Shown here: piece after piece, positions 52,845 through 63,267 of the stretch
Position numbering within the stretch: position 1 is the stretch's first letter
Layout of the letters: the number at the start of each line of letters is the position of its first letter
NCBI GenBank assembly: GCA_030159075.1
Contig: BROG01000462.1
Coordinates: 310,001 to 374,000, forward strand
Direction: 5' to 3'
From: Atrina japonica
Lineage: Eukaryota; Mollusca; Bivalvia; Pterioida; Pinnidae
Length of the DNA: 64,000 nucleotides
Translations under genes and position numbers: made by a program
Notes under the pieces: model-generated
The model's input: the letters and a program-made list of their open reading frames with translations, nothing else
Databases searched by the model: none
What the model was told of the DNA's origin: nothing

Positions 52845-53624
52845 AGTAAACAATCAAAACGTAATCTAGAGATACATTAGTATCGAAAGATGTGTACTCT
52901 GCTAGAGTATGAGACTTATAGAAATCATTGACTGTGGTCATCGCCCTACGAAGGTCAATATATGAGTTTTGGCTGCAGCTGTGGATTGCTGTCCAACAAA
53001 AGTCAGTTAACGGTTATACATGTCACAAGGCAAATACATCTTTGTTTACAGAAATCCATATACTTAGGACTGTATATTATTTTGGTTTTGTTTGGATCTT
53101 TATTGTTTACGCCAAAGTCAGAAATTTCTAACAGATATGGTTGTTTAAATGGTGAAGGAGAGAACCGATTTATAACGAATGAATCCGGGTGAAAGATCAC
53201 CGGGCTTTCATGAATTTAACTGGCAAACTTTCTCACAAAATCAGCTTACTAGGTTCTAGCGGGACGCGCATCTGCACTGACTAAATATGAGTTACGTCAT
53301 CGTTAAGAGTGTGATTGTGTAATCACTCAGCTGCGAAAAATCACGATATCACAATATTAATTTCCATGATATTTAGGAGACAATTTTCAAAACTGATGAA
53401 CATTGGACAAGCACAGATATCTGTGTAAATGTTAATTCGACATGATTACAAATCAGAGGTGTGAAATGAAAGAATTGCTATTTAAATCCAAGAGGTTTTA
53501 ATTTTTTTCTTTTAATCATTGCGTTTTTATGCTTTCTTGACGAGTTCAAAGTAGTTTAATCATCTAGGTCAATATATACTAGCAACAACAACAGCATCAA
53601 TAATGGGTTTTAATGAGGGAGGAG
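52845..53624. other. Spacer, no supported gene
   Basis: Around 53,395-53,460, AACATTGGACAAGCACAGATATCTG, in pieces, weakly resembles a PLE tail. Frames at 52,928-53,192 show no domain features. Confidence 0.35.
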
Positions 53625-53715
53625 AGATTCCGGTTACAATGTCCCCGGGAACAGAAGTACGAAAAACGGCATGATTCAAAGCGCGATGCTCTAAAAACCA
53701 GACAACAGCGGTTCC
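53625..53715 (-). repeat. Partial tRNA-like SINE head
   Basis: On the minus strand TTTTTAGAGCATCGCGCTTTG plus AATCATGCCG resembles the head at 30,405-30,505 (TTAGAGCATCACTCTTTGAATCATGGAG, read in pieces). Confidence 0.4.
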
Positions 53716-53814
53716 ATACAAAAATGTAGATTACATGTTATGAGTTAATCCAGAATTATAGTTGTCTAAGCTTGTACAGTTAACACTTGATTCCAATCAA
53801 TAATGAAAAAGATG

Positions 53815-54036
53815 TAAAGACTTCTCTACTCTTTACACAACTATTCCACATAAAAAATTAAAAGAAAGACTTTTTAGCATCATAGACAACTGTTTTTTCA
53901 CTAAAGGTGTACCGAAAATTTAAATATCTAGTGATTGGCTATCAGGATACTTATTTTGTCAAACAACACTCTGATTCTACACATAAATATGCTGAAGTTG
54001 ATATAAAAAAACATGCTAGAATTTCTAATTGATTAC
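53815..54036 (+). mobile_element. PLE internal RT fragment
   Basis: Begins at the motif A block (ACTTCTCTACTCTTTACACA, encoding FSTLYTTIP) and continues with ATAGACAACTGTTTTTTCAC, AATATCTAGTGATTGGCTAT and CTGATTCTACACATAAATAT to TTTCTAATTGAT. It lacks both ends and the catalytic YIDD. It shows that the segment deleted from the 24-27 kb copy existed in the ancestor. Confidence 0.85.
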
Positions 54037-55505
54037 CCAAGAACACTTTAAATATTTCCTCGACGAATCTTCACAACATGAGGCCGTGTCTCATCATGTG
54101 AATTGATTTAGAAATTGAGAAGCATTTAATTTGATAATATTTCCATACAAACGAAAAATACAAAACAAGAATAATTCTCCAGTTGTATGAAAAAATGAGG
54201 AATAGTGAACGTTTTGTACTCGATAATAGTGCATGGATTTATGTATAAATCAACAAATATCCCTTTAGAACATCGCTATATCTATCTATCTAGATGTTTA
54301 AGATTTCATGAGATACGATAAAACTGTTATGACGATTTTTTGCAACACCTCGATTTTCCGAAATGCATTCCGATAATTATCATTAAATGATTAGTGTGGT
54401 AATGATATATCTTTTATTACGTTTTTGGATCGGGTTCAGTATTCACCTTTGTATAAAATACATCAGTCAAATACTTGATACGAACCACTTCGCACATCCT
54501 TTTTTTTAAAAAGAAATGATATCATGACAAAATATTTCTAGTGGATAACATATGATTTTGTTATTCTCTATTATCTTTTTTATTGATTTTTTCATATATT
54601 GTGGTGGACCGTATTTCTCAGTATCTATCGGTAAACATCTTATATTTTATCTTTTTAAGATGTTTGTTCTATTGCAGCATTGCCTTTGTTTTATCGGTGG
54701 AAATATTTGAAAATTATTAACCCTTTCTTCCTTTCCTTGAATTAAAAAATGTTCTAATCATACCAAAGGCATCACAGTAAACGTCTACAAAAGTAATTTG
54801 ACACATGTTTACGAACACAACGGGTCAAAATAAATCATGACAGGGTGACATGCTACTTGTCAAAACAAAAATAATAGCATTTGAGAAATCGTACACGGCA
54901 ACATGTTTTTTCTGTACAGCCTCTTTTAGAAAATAGATTCAAATACGTTCCGCTCCGTCACATTTCGTCAAAATAGTATACAAGTCTATGTATCAATGCG
55001 GGCAACATTACTTCCGATTAAGTATTTTACATATGCAGTGTAAGGCGCCATATTTGAATACCATTCTCTAGGAAAGTGATAACGGTTGTCAACTTTACAA
55101 GACAAAAACATCTATCTAAACTTTAATCTGGTCTTCACAGCCTTAGTATATCTATACATACACATTCATATAAAATCTGAATTAATTAAGAAACAATTAG
55201 TGCATATAAGCACGTGTCAGCCATTTAAACCCAGGCGTTTAATTACTATTAGTCAAAATAAATTTAACAGCATCTTCCTATGTTATGTTTCATAATAGAA
55301 AACTAAAGACCGAACATCCTTATTATCATCCAGAATAAAAAATCACAGATGAAACTCAATAAGCCAAAGCACTCTGAGAAACCTAATGATTTAGCGTATA
55401 ACTCCTACTGCCCAAGAAATGAAAAACCCATTCAACATTACATACATTTATAATCAGATACCACAATAAAAGACCCACAGCTCTATTCACTAATTATCAT
55501 ATACC
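54037..55505. other. Spacer with a possible foldback relative
   Basis: About 54,780-54,960 (ACACATGTTTACGAACACAA, GCATTTGAGAAATCGTACAC, GCAACATGTTTTTTCTGTAC) loosely resembles the foldback element at 18.2-18.6 kb. No gene is supported. Confidence 0.35.
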
Positions 55506-55760
55506 TGAACGCTATTAAATATTATAAACATAATACCAAAGTTAGCATGCTCAAGACGATCGTTTCTGTCAATTAAACTTCATCAGTTAAGCTCAAATTT
55601 TGAGCAGATTTTCTAATGAGAAAGTAGTATCAGACGATGCTAAATAATAAATCTAAATGTACAGCCAAAATCAGCCAACGAGTAACCACTGTAAAAATGG
55701 CTATCTTAGAATTAGAATAGTTTAGAATTTTAAATTTCGTATTCAAGATAATAAAATGTG
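55505..55760. repeat. Composite dispersed repeat, one unit
   Basis: ATTATAAACATAATACCAAA, GCTCAAGACGATCGTTTCTG, TTCATCAGTTAAGCTCAAAT, ACAGCCAAAATCAGCC and GAGTAACCACTGTAAAAATG match the roughly 200-bp unit closely. Confidence 0.75.
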
Positions 55761-55939
55761 TCGAAGCATAGAATAATTTGACTTGTACTACCTAATACAG
55801 ACGAAATTAATTCCACAAATGATCCGTCGGATGTTGTCAATGGTCTGAGAACAAACAATTCCAACAAAACTGACGACATGGAACAACTCGAAAAAAGTTT
55901 ATTGTATTGATCTTTTGGCAGAACCGGTGTAAAAGTCGA

Positions 55940-56770
55940 TTCCTTTTCCTCTGCTAAAACTTGTCCCGGGGAAAAACTGGTTAGCTAATTATTTCCCAAT
56001 GAGTTGAAAATTTCTCCGAGGGATAAAAATGGCCATTCAGTTTTCCCCCGGGGAAAGAATTGACTAGCCAATTTTTTCCCCGGGGATGAAAGTAATGAAC
56101 CAGTATAAATTCAATGAAAACTGTTGATAAGTAAGTTTATTTATTCTTATAAATCAAAGTAAGGTCATATTTAAATAATATTCATCTTGCTAGAGTAATA
56201 TAATGTACATAATATATTTTAAGAAGGATTTTTAGATTATATTCGTTTAACTAACTTGAGTTAGACATACACTTTTGGGTTTTTTCCCTGAATGATCAAA
56301 AGGGGGGAAGAATTAGCTATAGCCAAAAGTCTCATCTTAAATAATCAAATAGGGGGAAAACAAATCAGGTAAAAGAGTTGGCTAGTCAAAAGTTCAACTC
56401 CCCCGAATGATCAAATGGAGAGGAAATAATTCTCTCCCCCTCAATGATTAAATAAGGAGGAAAGAATAGGCTATCTAACAGCTCCTCCCCTACATATTTT
56501 ACTAGATATTCTATGGGGAGCAATTTTTTTAATAACTTAAGTTAACTCATATATAATTTATCAAAAATTGTTCTTATAAATTTAATGCATGAATAAATTA
56601 CCTGTTACTTGACAATCCCCCCCCCCCCAATATCTAGGGGGAACTTTTGTTTTCCCTGGGGGAAACTTTCAACTGGGGAAATAATTGGCTAGCCTATTTT
56701 TTCCCAAGAGAAAGAATTGGCTAGCCATTTTTTTCCTGGGGAAACTTTAGACTGGGAAAGAATTGGTAAC
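55940..56770. repeat. Clustered self-complementary GGGGAAA...TTGGCTAGCCAA...TTTCCCC motifs
   Basis: Imperfect copies of a roughly 32-bp unit, GGGGAAAGAATTGGCTAGCC then AATTTTTTCCCC, occur at about 55,972, 56,053, 56,672 and 56,707, with weaker ones between (GAATTAGCTATAGCC, GTTGGCTAGTC). The unit is nearly its own reverse complement, and its core TTGGCTAGCCAA is a perfect 12-bp palindrome. A poly-C run lies at 56,619-56,628. Confidence 0.7.
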
Positions 56771-56827
56771 TACACCGGGATGTGCCTTTTTTACCTGTAT
56801 GAAACATGGTGATGAATGTTACAAATA

Positions 56828-57058
56828 TAAAAAATCTTAGATACTAAAGTATAAATCAATAGAATGTCCAGGACATAGATACAAATCCGGTAAAAATGGA
56901 CAAACACGGACCTCTGGAAACCAAGAGGTGGGGTCAGGTGCCATGGAGGAGTAAGCATCCCCTGTTGACCGGTCACACCCGCCGTGAGTCCACAGTCAAG
57001 TCCAAAGAAACAAGTGAGGCGTGTATCCTCGTCACAATTGGTACAGACGTCTCAATCA
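56828..57058 (-). mobile_element. PLE tail, complete solo copy
   Basis: The best full-length tail: TCTTAGATACTAAAGTATAA, AATGTCCAGGACATAGATAC, CAAATCCGGTAAAAATGGAC, CGGACCTCTGGAAACCAAGA, GGTGCCATGGAGGAGTAAGC, TTGACCGGTCACACCCGCCG, TATCCTCGTCACAATTGGTA and CAGACGTCTCAA. Minus orientation, no coding sequence attached. Confidence 0.85.
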
Positions 57059-57059
57059 T

Positions 57060-57689
57060 AACTATCCATATAACACTGTTTTAATCAGCTGTTAACTCAC
57101 CACCCCCTGTGGTGACATTTAGACTCACCAAAATTGGCAGGTCCAAATGTGACATTGATATTATTTACAATAAAATACGTGTATGTCACAACTCAATGTC
57201 ATTAAAATATTCTAATGCAATATTACTCTTGCTTTTCACTTGGTTTTTCTTTCTCCATGCTTTAGTTATATGTTTTAGTTTTGGCATTAGGATGATATTA
57301 ATTCTCTGATAGACCATTGATATATTTGATATGTTTGATATATTGTTTGACTGTTATTCACTGGATCTGCAGACGGTATCTTACGTAGGCGAAGTATAGA
57401 AGTGATATATTCTGTCTGAAGACACATAATTGGTATGTTTGTTTTGTTTTTGGCTTTCGGAGAAATAGCTTTGTTCTGTACACCGGGAAAAATTAATTTT
57501 AATGGTTTTGAAAGTTTCAATTTTAGTTCTGGCATATTACATTGCTGTGCTAATGTAAAGGTCAAATCTATCGTTTATTAATTCTGAATGTTGATTTTTG
57601 TAAAATCACTTTTTCTATTTTCTATGTTTCGTCAGTATCAGCTTGTAGTACATAATCAACGTCATTATAAACCAACCAGAATCCCGCTA
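57060..57689. other. Spacer, no supported gene
   Basis: No domain or repeat recognised. Confidence 0.4.
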
Positions 57690-57858
57690 GTGTCATTTCG
57701 AATTAAGTGGGAAAATTTGCCAGTTTTCTTGCGGAAGGTCGGTGGTCTTTACCCGGGTAACGGGGGTTTCTTCTCCACCAATAAAAACTGGACGCCATCA
57801 TATGACTGAAAGATTGTTGAGTATGGCGTAAAACAAAAAATCAAATCAAATCAAATAA
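57690..57858 (+). mobile_element. SINE-like element with (AAATC)n tail
   Basis: TTCTTGCGGAAGGTCGGTGG, CCACCAATAAAAACTGGACG and TGAGTATGGCGTAAAACAAA are followed by AATCAAATCAAATCAAAT. A pentanucleotide tail after a GGCGT-AAAC end is typical of molluscan SINEs. The 5' head was not identified. Confidence 0.55.
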
Positions 57859-57859
57859 A

Positions 57860-59233
57860 CCAACCACCATACTAAAACGGCTTGTCATTTACTGTATACG
57901 TTACCCTCAGACGAATATTCAACCTCTTGCCCAAAATAAGCGGTCATACCTGAGATACTCATTCACTAACATGAACTAAAAAGACTTTAGCTTCAAAATA
58001 GTGTGGAGAAAATATTCCTTATATTTAGACACTGGTATCAGAATGAAAACGACGGAATATTAATGACTAAACCCTTTTTGTTTATTCCATACACACATCC
58101 TACTAATAGTGTCACTTGAAGGATTGTTAGCTTTTTTTCAATTTCTTCCCCTTTTTGTAATACATAGACTGACATACAATAAAAAGAGAGATATATACAG
58201 GCATACGATATCCTATATTTTGTGTGAAAAATCTTTAGAAACCCATGTTCATCACTTTTTCAATTGCAATAGATTAATTCAACCTTGCTATTTGTATATA
58301 GCTTTTCTTATTGGACATCATGTACAAATGGAAAAGTAGAAATAATCGAAACAATTTTTCTTGGTAAACACAACTTATGACCCTTTAATTTCCGGTTTAT
58401 CGACCGCCTGTATCTCGTTATTCGATATGCATGAGCATGCTCGGCTTCTATCCATTTCATGATATATAATGATAAGAAAAAATCATTTATTTGCATTCTA
58501 TTTGAATTTATTGTAAATATATTTTCTTGGTAGCACAATCTTAATAGTATATGCTTCTTCCCATGTAACTATGGTTACATCCTAGGATTCGACAAAAAGT
58601 ATGTGGTATGACGATCTCCATATCGAATAAGTGTGTTTTCTCTTAGTACTTTCAAGCTGAAATAGAATACTTAGTTGGCGAGACATTCATTGGTTTTCAG
58701 AACATAAGAGTTCACGTCAATGACGTCATTATCTATGCTAAAGTACCAAAGTACGGTTAAATAAATGAATATAACATTTTGGATGTGACCAGAGAATTAC
58801 TCACATTTGTTATTGATTTTTGAAATAGTTTAAAGTGTTAATAAATAAAAAAAAAATACACGCGATCGTCTACACATTTGGAATAATATGCCTTCATACT
58901 TTATCCTCTTACAAAAATGATTTATCTTATATCATTTAAAGAACAATTATCAAGAATAAAATAGGTTAATAGATATTTCATGTAAATAAAGTTGAAAGAC
59001 ACACACACACACACACACTATCTTTCTTGTCTTTCTTTCTCTCTTTCTGACTTTTTTTATCTCTTCTCTCTTTCTCTTTTATATCATGGTATTGTACAAT
59101 ATTATAAATACTGGTATTAAAAATTCCAGTACTCCAGTATAGTGCACAATTACGCTGTAATTAAAATTCCTACTTCCAATATTTGTAATATTAGTAATGA
59201 CCCCCTACATTATTCTCTGTTGAACGTTTGTTT
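57860..59233. other. Spacer with repeat pieces
   Basis: 58,180-58,390 resembles the dispersed repeat at 10.4 kb. A (CA)n stretch is at 59,000-59,018 and a CT-rich stretch follows to about 59,080. No gene is supported. Confidence 0.4.
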
Positions 59234-60054
59234 CAATAGACAACTGCTGTTTCACTAAAGGTGGAACCCGAAAATTTAAATATCTAGTGATTGGCTATCA
59301 GGATACTTATTTCGTCAAACACCACTCTGATTCTACACATAAATATACTGAGGTTGATATAAAAAACATGCTGGAATTTCTAATAGACAATATATTTGTA
59401 ATGTTCGGAGACGTGGTCTTTCAACAGACTGTCGGCATTCCTATGGGAACCAATTGTGCACCTTTATTGGCCGACCTGTTCCTTTATTCATACGAAGCAG
59501 ACTTCATTCAGAAACTGCTGAATCAAAAGAAGAAAAAGTTAGCGGTGTCCTTTAATTTGACATTTAGATATATCGATGACGTTTTGTCAATTAATAATGA
59601 CAATTTTCATACATATGTCAATGCGATATATCCCAGCGAACTAGAAATTAAAGATACAACAGAATCAAGCACACATACTTCATACTTAGACATTTTACTT
59701 AATATAAACACAGACGGGAAATTAGCAATTAAGCTATACGATAAACGCGACGATTTCGGCTTTCCCATCGTAAATTTCCACATTTAAGTAGTAATATCCC
59801 TCAGTCACCCGCATATGCAGTTTATATTTCACAAATGATCCGATATGCCAGGACGTGCACAACATATGAAGATTTCATATACAGAGGTAAACTACTCACT
59901 GACAAATTATTGACACAGGGATATCGAAAACCGCGTTTAATGTCAACGTTCCGCAAATTCTACGGTCGGTATAATAAGTCTTGTTTGCGACTACTCTGTT
60001 TCACTAAGTGAAATGTTGAGTTGCCTTTTCGTTGGCGGTTGTTGAGACGTCTGT
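59234..60054 (+). mobile_element. PLE RT fragment, close relative of the 24-27 kb copy
   Basis: Starts within RT (CAATAGACAACTGCTGTTTC) and matches 26,010-26,810 with only scattered differences, including GIPMGTNCAPLLADLF and FRYIDDVLSINN (catalytic Asp pair, about 59,567-59,602). A one-base deletion near 59,778 ends the 166-codon frame. The end of RT is otherwise readable to the stop at 60,008 (LRLLCFTK). Similarity stops at GACGTCTGTACCA, just where the tail should begin, so this copy lacks the tail. Confidence 0.9.
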
Positions 60055-60640
60055 ACCATACCACATATTGCCGCAACACGATTGGTCATTGGTTGTGTAA
60101 TCATTTCCTTGTTCTACTTTTTGCCTACAATTCGATGATTTACAGTATTCCCTTTAATAATTAATAGTTTTGGTTTTGTAATGCATATGGCTAGTTATTG
60201 TTTCCTTGGAAGTGTGTCATGATAAAGCAACGATAATAATTTTGTTTTCATTTGATGTAACCTTACACATGTAGCTTTTTTGAGCCGCAATACCACTCCT
60301 AAGAATAACACATCTCAACGAACAGAGGGACAACAACCAGGTAAGTACATCGCATATCTCGTCGAGAAGTGGAACTTCAGGAACCGGGACTAGTTGAACC
60401 TTTCAGACATTCAGACAGTATGTGATCAAATTTGTGGCTCATCAGGCCACAAATGGGCGTTGAGACCAATGCAATTATTTAAAAGTTTCAAGTGGCCATA
60501 AATTTTCCACAGGGGTCGATCAAAATATCAAATCAGAACCTCGATGCGATTAATATTGCAAAACGCCAGTTCGATCTGATGTAATTTAGGCAAATACCTA
60601 GAGTATTGTACAGACCAAGAGGCTGCTACATTTTTTTTTT
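60055..60640. other. Spacer, nothing recognised
   Basis: Unrelated sequence between two PLE fragments. No gene or clear repeat. Confidence 0.4.
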
Positions 60641-60979
60641 TCAAAGGGTTTCAACGTTCCGCAAAATTTACGGTCGGTATAATAGTCTTGCTTGTGACTA
60701 CCCTGTTTCACTAAGTGAAATTTTGAGTTACCTGTTCGATTGCAGTTGTTGAGACGTCTGTACCAATTATGACGAGGATTCGTTCCTCACGTATTTCATT
60801 TTAATTTGACTGAGGAATCACTTCGGGTGTGATCGGTCGACATGGACTGCTTACTCCTCCATGGCACCTGATCCCACTTCTTGATTTCAAGAGGTTCGTG
60901 TTTGTCCATTCTTTACCAGATTTGTACCTATATCCTGGGCATCCTAATGATTTATACCTTGGTATCTGAGACATTTTAT
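60641..60979 (+). mobile_element. PLE 3' end: last RT codons plus tail
   Basis: TTTCAACGTTCCGCAAAATT, ACGGTCGGTATAATAGTCTT and CTGTTTCACTAAGTGAAATT are the RT end. They are followed without break by GAGACGTCTGTACCAATTAT, GTGATCGGTCGACATGGACT, CTCCTCCATGGCACCTGATC and ACCTTGGTATCTGAGA. This independent copy confirms that tail and RT belong to one element. Confidence 0.88.
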
Positions 60980-60987
60980 ATTTATAC

Positions 60988-61375
60988 CTTTTGACATTTG
61001 AAGATCCGCCAGATATACTTGTGATACACTGTGGTGGTAATGACATTGGGTCAATATTTCAAAGAATAAAAGTTGAAAGGACCCTAAGAAATTGCATAAG
61101 TTACTACCACATATTAGAATTATATGGTCAAAGGTTTTTCAGAGGTTTAACTGTATGCTATCTATATATGTGAAAATATTGAATAAAGCCAGAGTGAGGC
61201 TTAATAGTTTTCGTGCAAAGAAAACAACTGAGTTAAATGGTGGTTATTGTTTTGCCCAGAACTATCTACAGGTAATACAGATCTACTTGCTAAAGATAAC
61301 GTATTCTACCCCCTTTGGAAAATGATATATTATTGCACCGTTTGCATCAAGAAATTCATGCATTTTGGTCGTCCA
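60988..61375 (+). pseudogene. SGNH-hydrolase-like fragment, frameshifted
   Basis: One frame (60,991-61,173) reads PPDILVIHCGGNDIGS, the GxND block of SGNH/GDSL-type hydrolases. The next frame continues with IIWSKVFQRFN and NKARVRLNSFRAK then ELNGGYCFA. This order is familiar from short SGNH-like ORFs linked to mobile elements in invertebrate genomes. The catalytic Ser block is not seen upstream, where the PLE tail intervenes, so it is a truncated remnant. Confidence 0.5.
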
Positions 61376-62655
61376 ATTTAGTTGTATCGCCACCGGATGG
61401 AGAATATGGGCCATGGTTGAATCTCGATTAATTATTTATTTGAAACCAATTTGGTTTATTTACTTGTGTGTTGCAATTTAGGGAGCTATTTTAGGGCTGA
61501 TTTAGGGATCATCATTTATCTCAACGTCTCTAATGGCGTTAGCTATTTCTCATTATCTCAACGTCTAAGATAGCGTTGGCTATTTCATATCCTTGTGGCA
61601 ATTTCGGTCATCAGTTTCGTTGAGTGTTTCGTTTTCTTTGCAGAAGCTATTTATATTAATTTGATTATGTTTACTCCGTTCGACCGATCTCGGAGTTCAT
61701 ACTTAAACTTTTCATATTTGCATATTTATTTTTTTGGGGATCCCCATATGACTCAACTTGGGTACTGGCTCCCATATTTAATCTGAGTACAACCGTGTCC
61801 ACATATCGCCAAAATATAAGATATATATAAAAAAAATCATCTCAAATTTAGTTTGCTTTTTTGTTTATTGTCATACTCGCTCCGCCTCGAAAAAGAAATG
61901 TAGTCAGTATATGATAGCAGTGCATGGTGTGTTGATTTAAAAGCAATGGTATGGTATTAGTGTATGCCTGGTATCTCTTATCAAATAATTGATTCAGTTA
62001 GATGATCGGATTGTCTTACGCTGCATAATGGGGTGGCGCTATCTGTGATCAATTCCGCTTCATATGAATACAACAAGATGTAAGCCAAAAGAGGTGCACA
62101 ATTGGTACCCACTGGTTCTCATCTGTTTGAAAACTTTCCCGCAAAAACCACAATTATGTTGTCCATCAGTTTTAATTGACCCCGAGCCAGATTCAAACCC
62201 GTCGGATATGTGACCATATCATGATCTCAAACACAAAGCCATCAGGCGATTCCATACGCTGACATATCACGTGGTATTTATTTGTATCATTATACATATT
62301 TCGCACCCCATCTAGATAAGTCATAAAGAAGCCAACATCATTCAGGTATTTGGTTAGGAATGATACGGTGTTTTGGTGGCCTGGGGGAGATAATGGTCAT
62401 CTAAGGCGAATCCCGAGGATTAATAATACTGAATCGAAATATAAGAAATTTCTGTTCGTCTTGTCACCCCTATTCCTTTGTCCTGTTGGAAATCTATCTT
62501 TACTTAAAATTGAATTACTGAATAAAGAAATACTGACAGGAAGCACGTTTGATGCACTACTGCTTCCATCTACCACGTGATTGATTTTATCCAATCAATA
62601 TTACTGCTGAAATAATGAATTTTCTTATGTTGTAGAGTGAACTGATATGAATAAA
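61376..62655. other. Spacer with a short tandem duplication
   Basis: TTATCTCAACGTCT-AATGGCGTTAGCTATTTC and TTATCTCAACGTCT-GATAGCGTTGGCTATTTC lie in tandem at about 61,517-61,591 (38-bp step). The frame at 62,350-62,580 shows no domain. No gene is supported. Confidence 0.4.
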
Positions 62656-62659
62656 AAAA

Positions 62660-63266
62660 ACATCTCAGATACACAGACACGGACCTCTTGCAATCAAGAT
62701 ATTTGATTAGGTGCCATGGATGAGTAAGAATCCCTTGTCGACCTGTCACACCCACCGTGAGTCCATTTTCAAATAAAAATGAAATACATGAGTAACGAAT
62801 CCTCGTCTCAACAGGTATAGACACCTTAATAACATTTTACTTAGTGAAACAGACAAACAAGACAGTTATACCAACCGTATTTTTTAGGAACGTTGACACC
62901 AAACGTGGTTTTCGATATCCCTGTGTCAAAAAATTGTCAGTGAGTAGTTTACCTCTGTCTATGAAATGTTCATATTGAAAATGCCCTGGCATATCGAATC
63001 ATTTGTGAAATATAGACTTCATATGCGGGTGGTTGTGGGATATTACTACTCAAATGTGGATAATTTACGATGGGTAAGCCGAAATCGTCGCGTTTGGCGT
63101 ATAGCTTGTTTGTTAATTTCCCATCTTTTTCTACAGTAGTAAAATGCGTAAGTATGAAGAGTGTGTGTTTGATTCTGTTCTATCTTTTATTTCTAGTTCA
63201 CTGGGATATATTGAATTGGCATATGTATGAAAATTGTCATTTTTAATTGACAAAACGTCGTCGAAA
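62660..63266 (-). mobile_element. PLE copy, minus strand: tail plus 3' RT
   Basis: From high to low coordinates: RT from the YIDD-type motif (reverse of GTCGTCGAAA at 63,258), the DDFG-PIVN block, the IPQ-PAY block, the RT end (AAAATTGTCAGTGAGTAGTT, minus sense) and the tail (GTCGACCTGTCACACCCACC, AACGAATCCTCGTCTCAACA). The tail carries an internal deletion of its terminal part. Frameshifts are present. Its 5' truncation point touches the next, oppositely oriented copy. Confidence 0.85.
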
Positions 63267-63267
63267 T

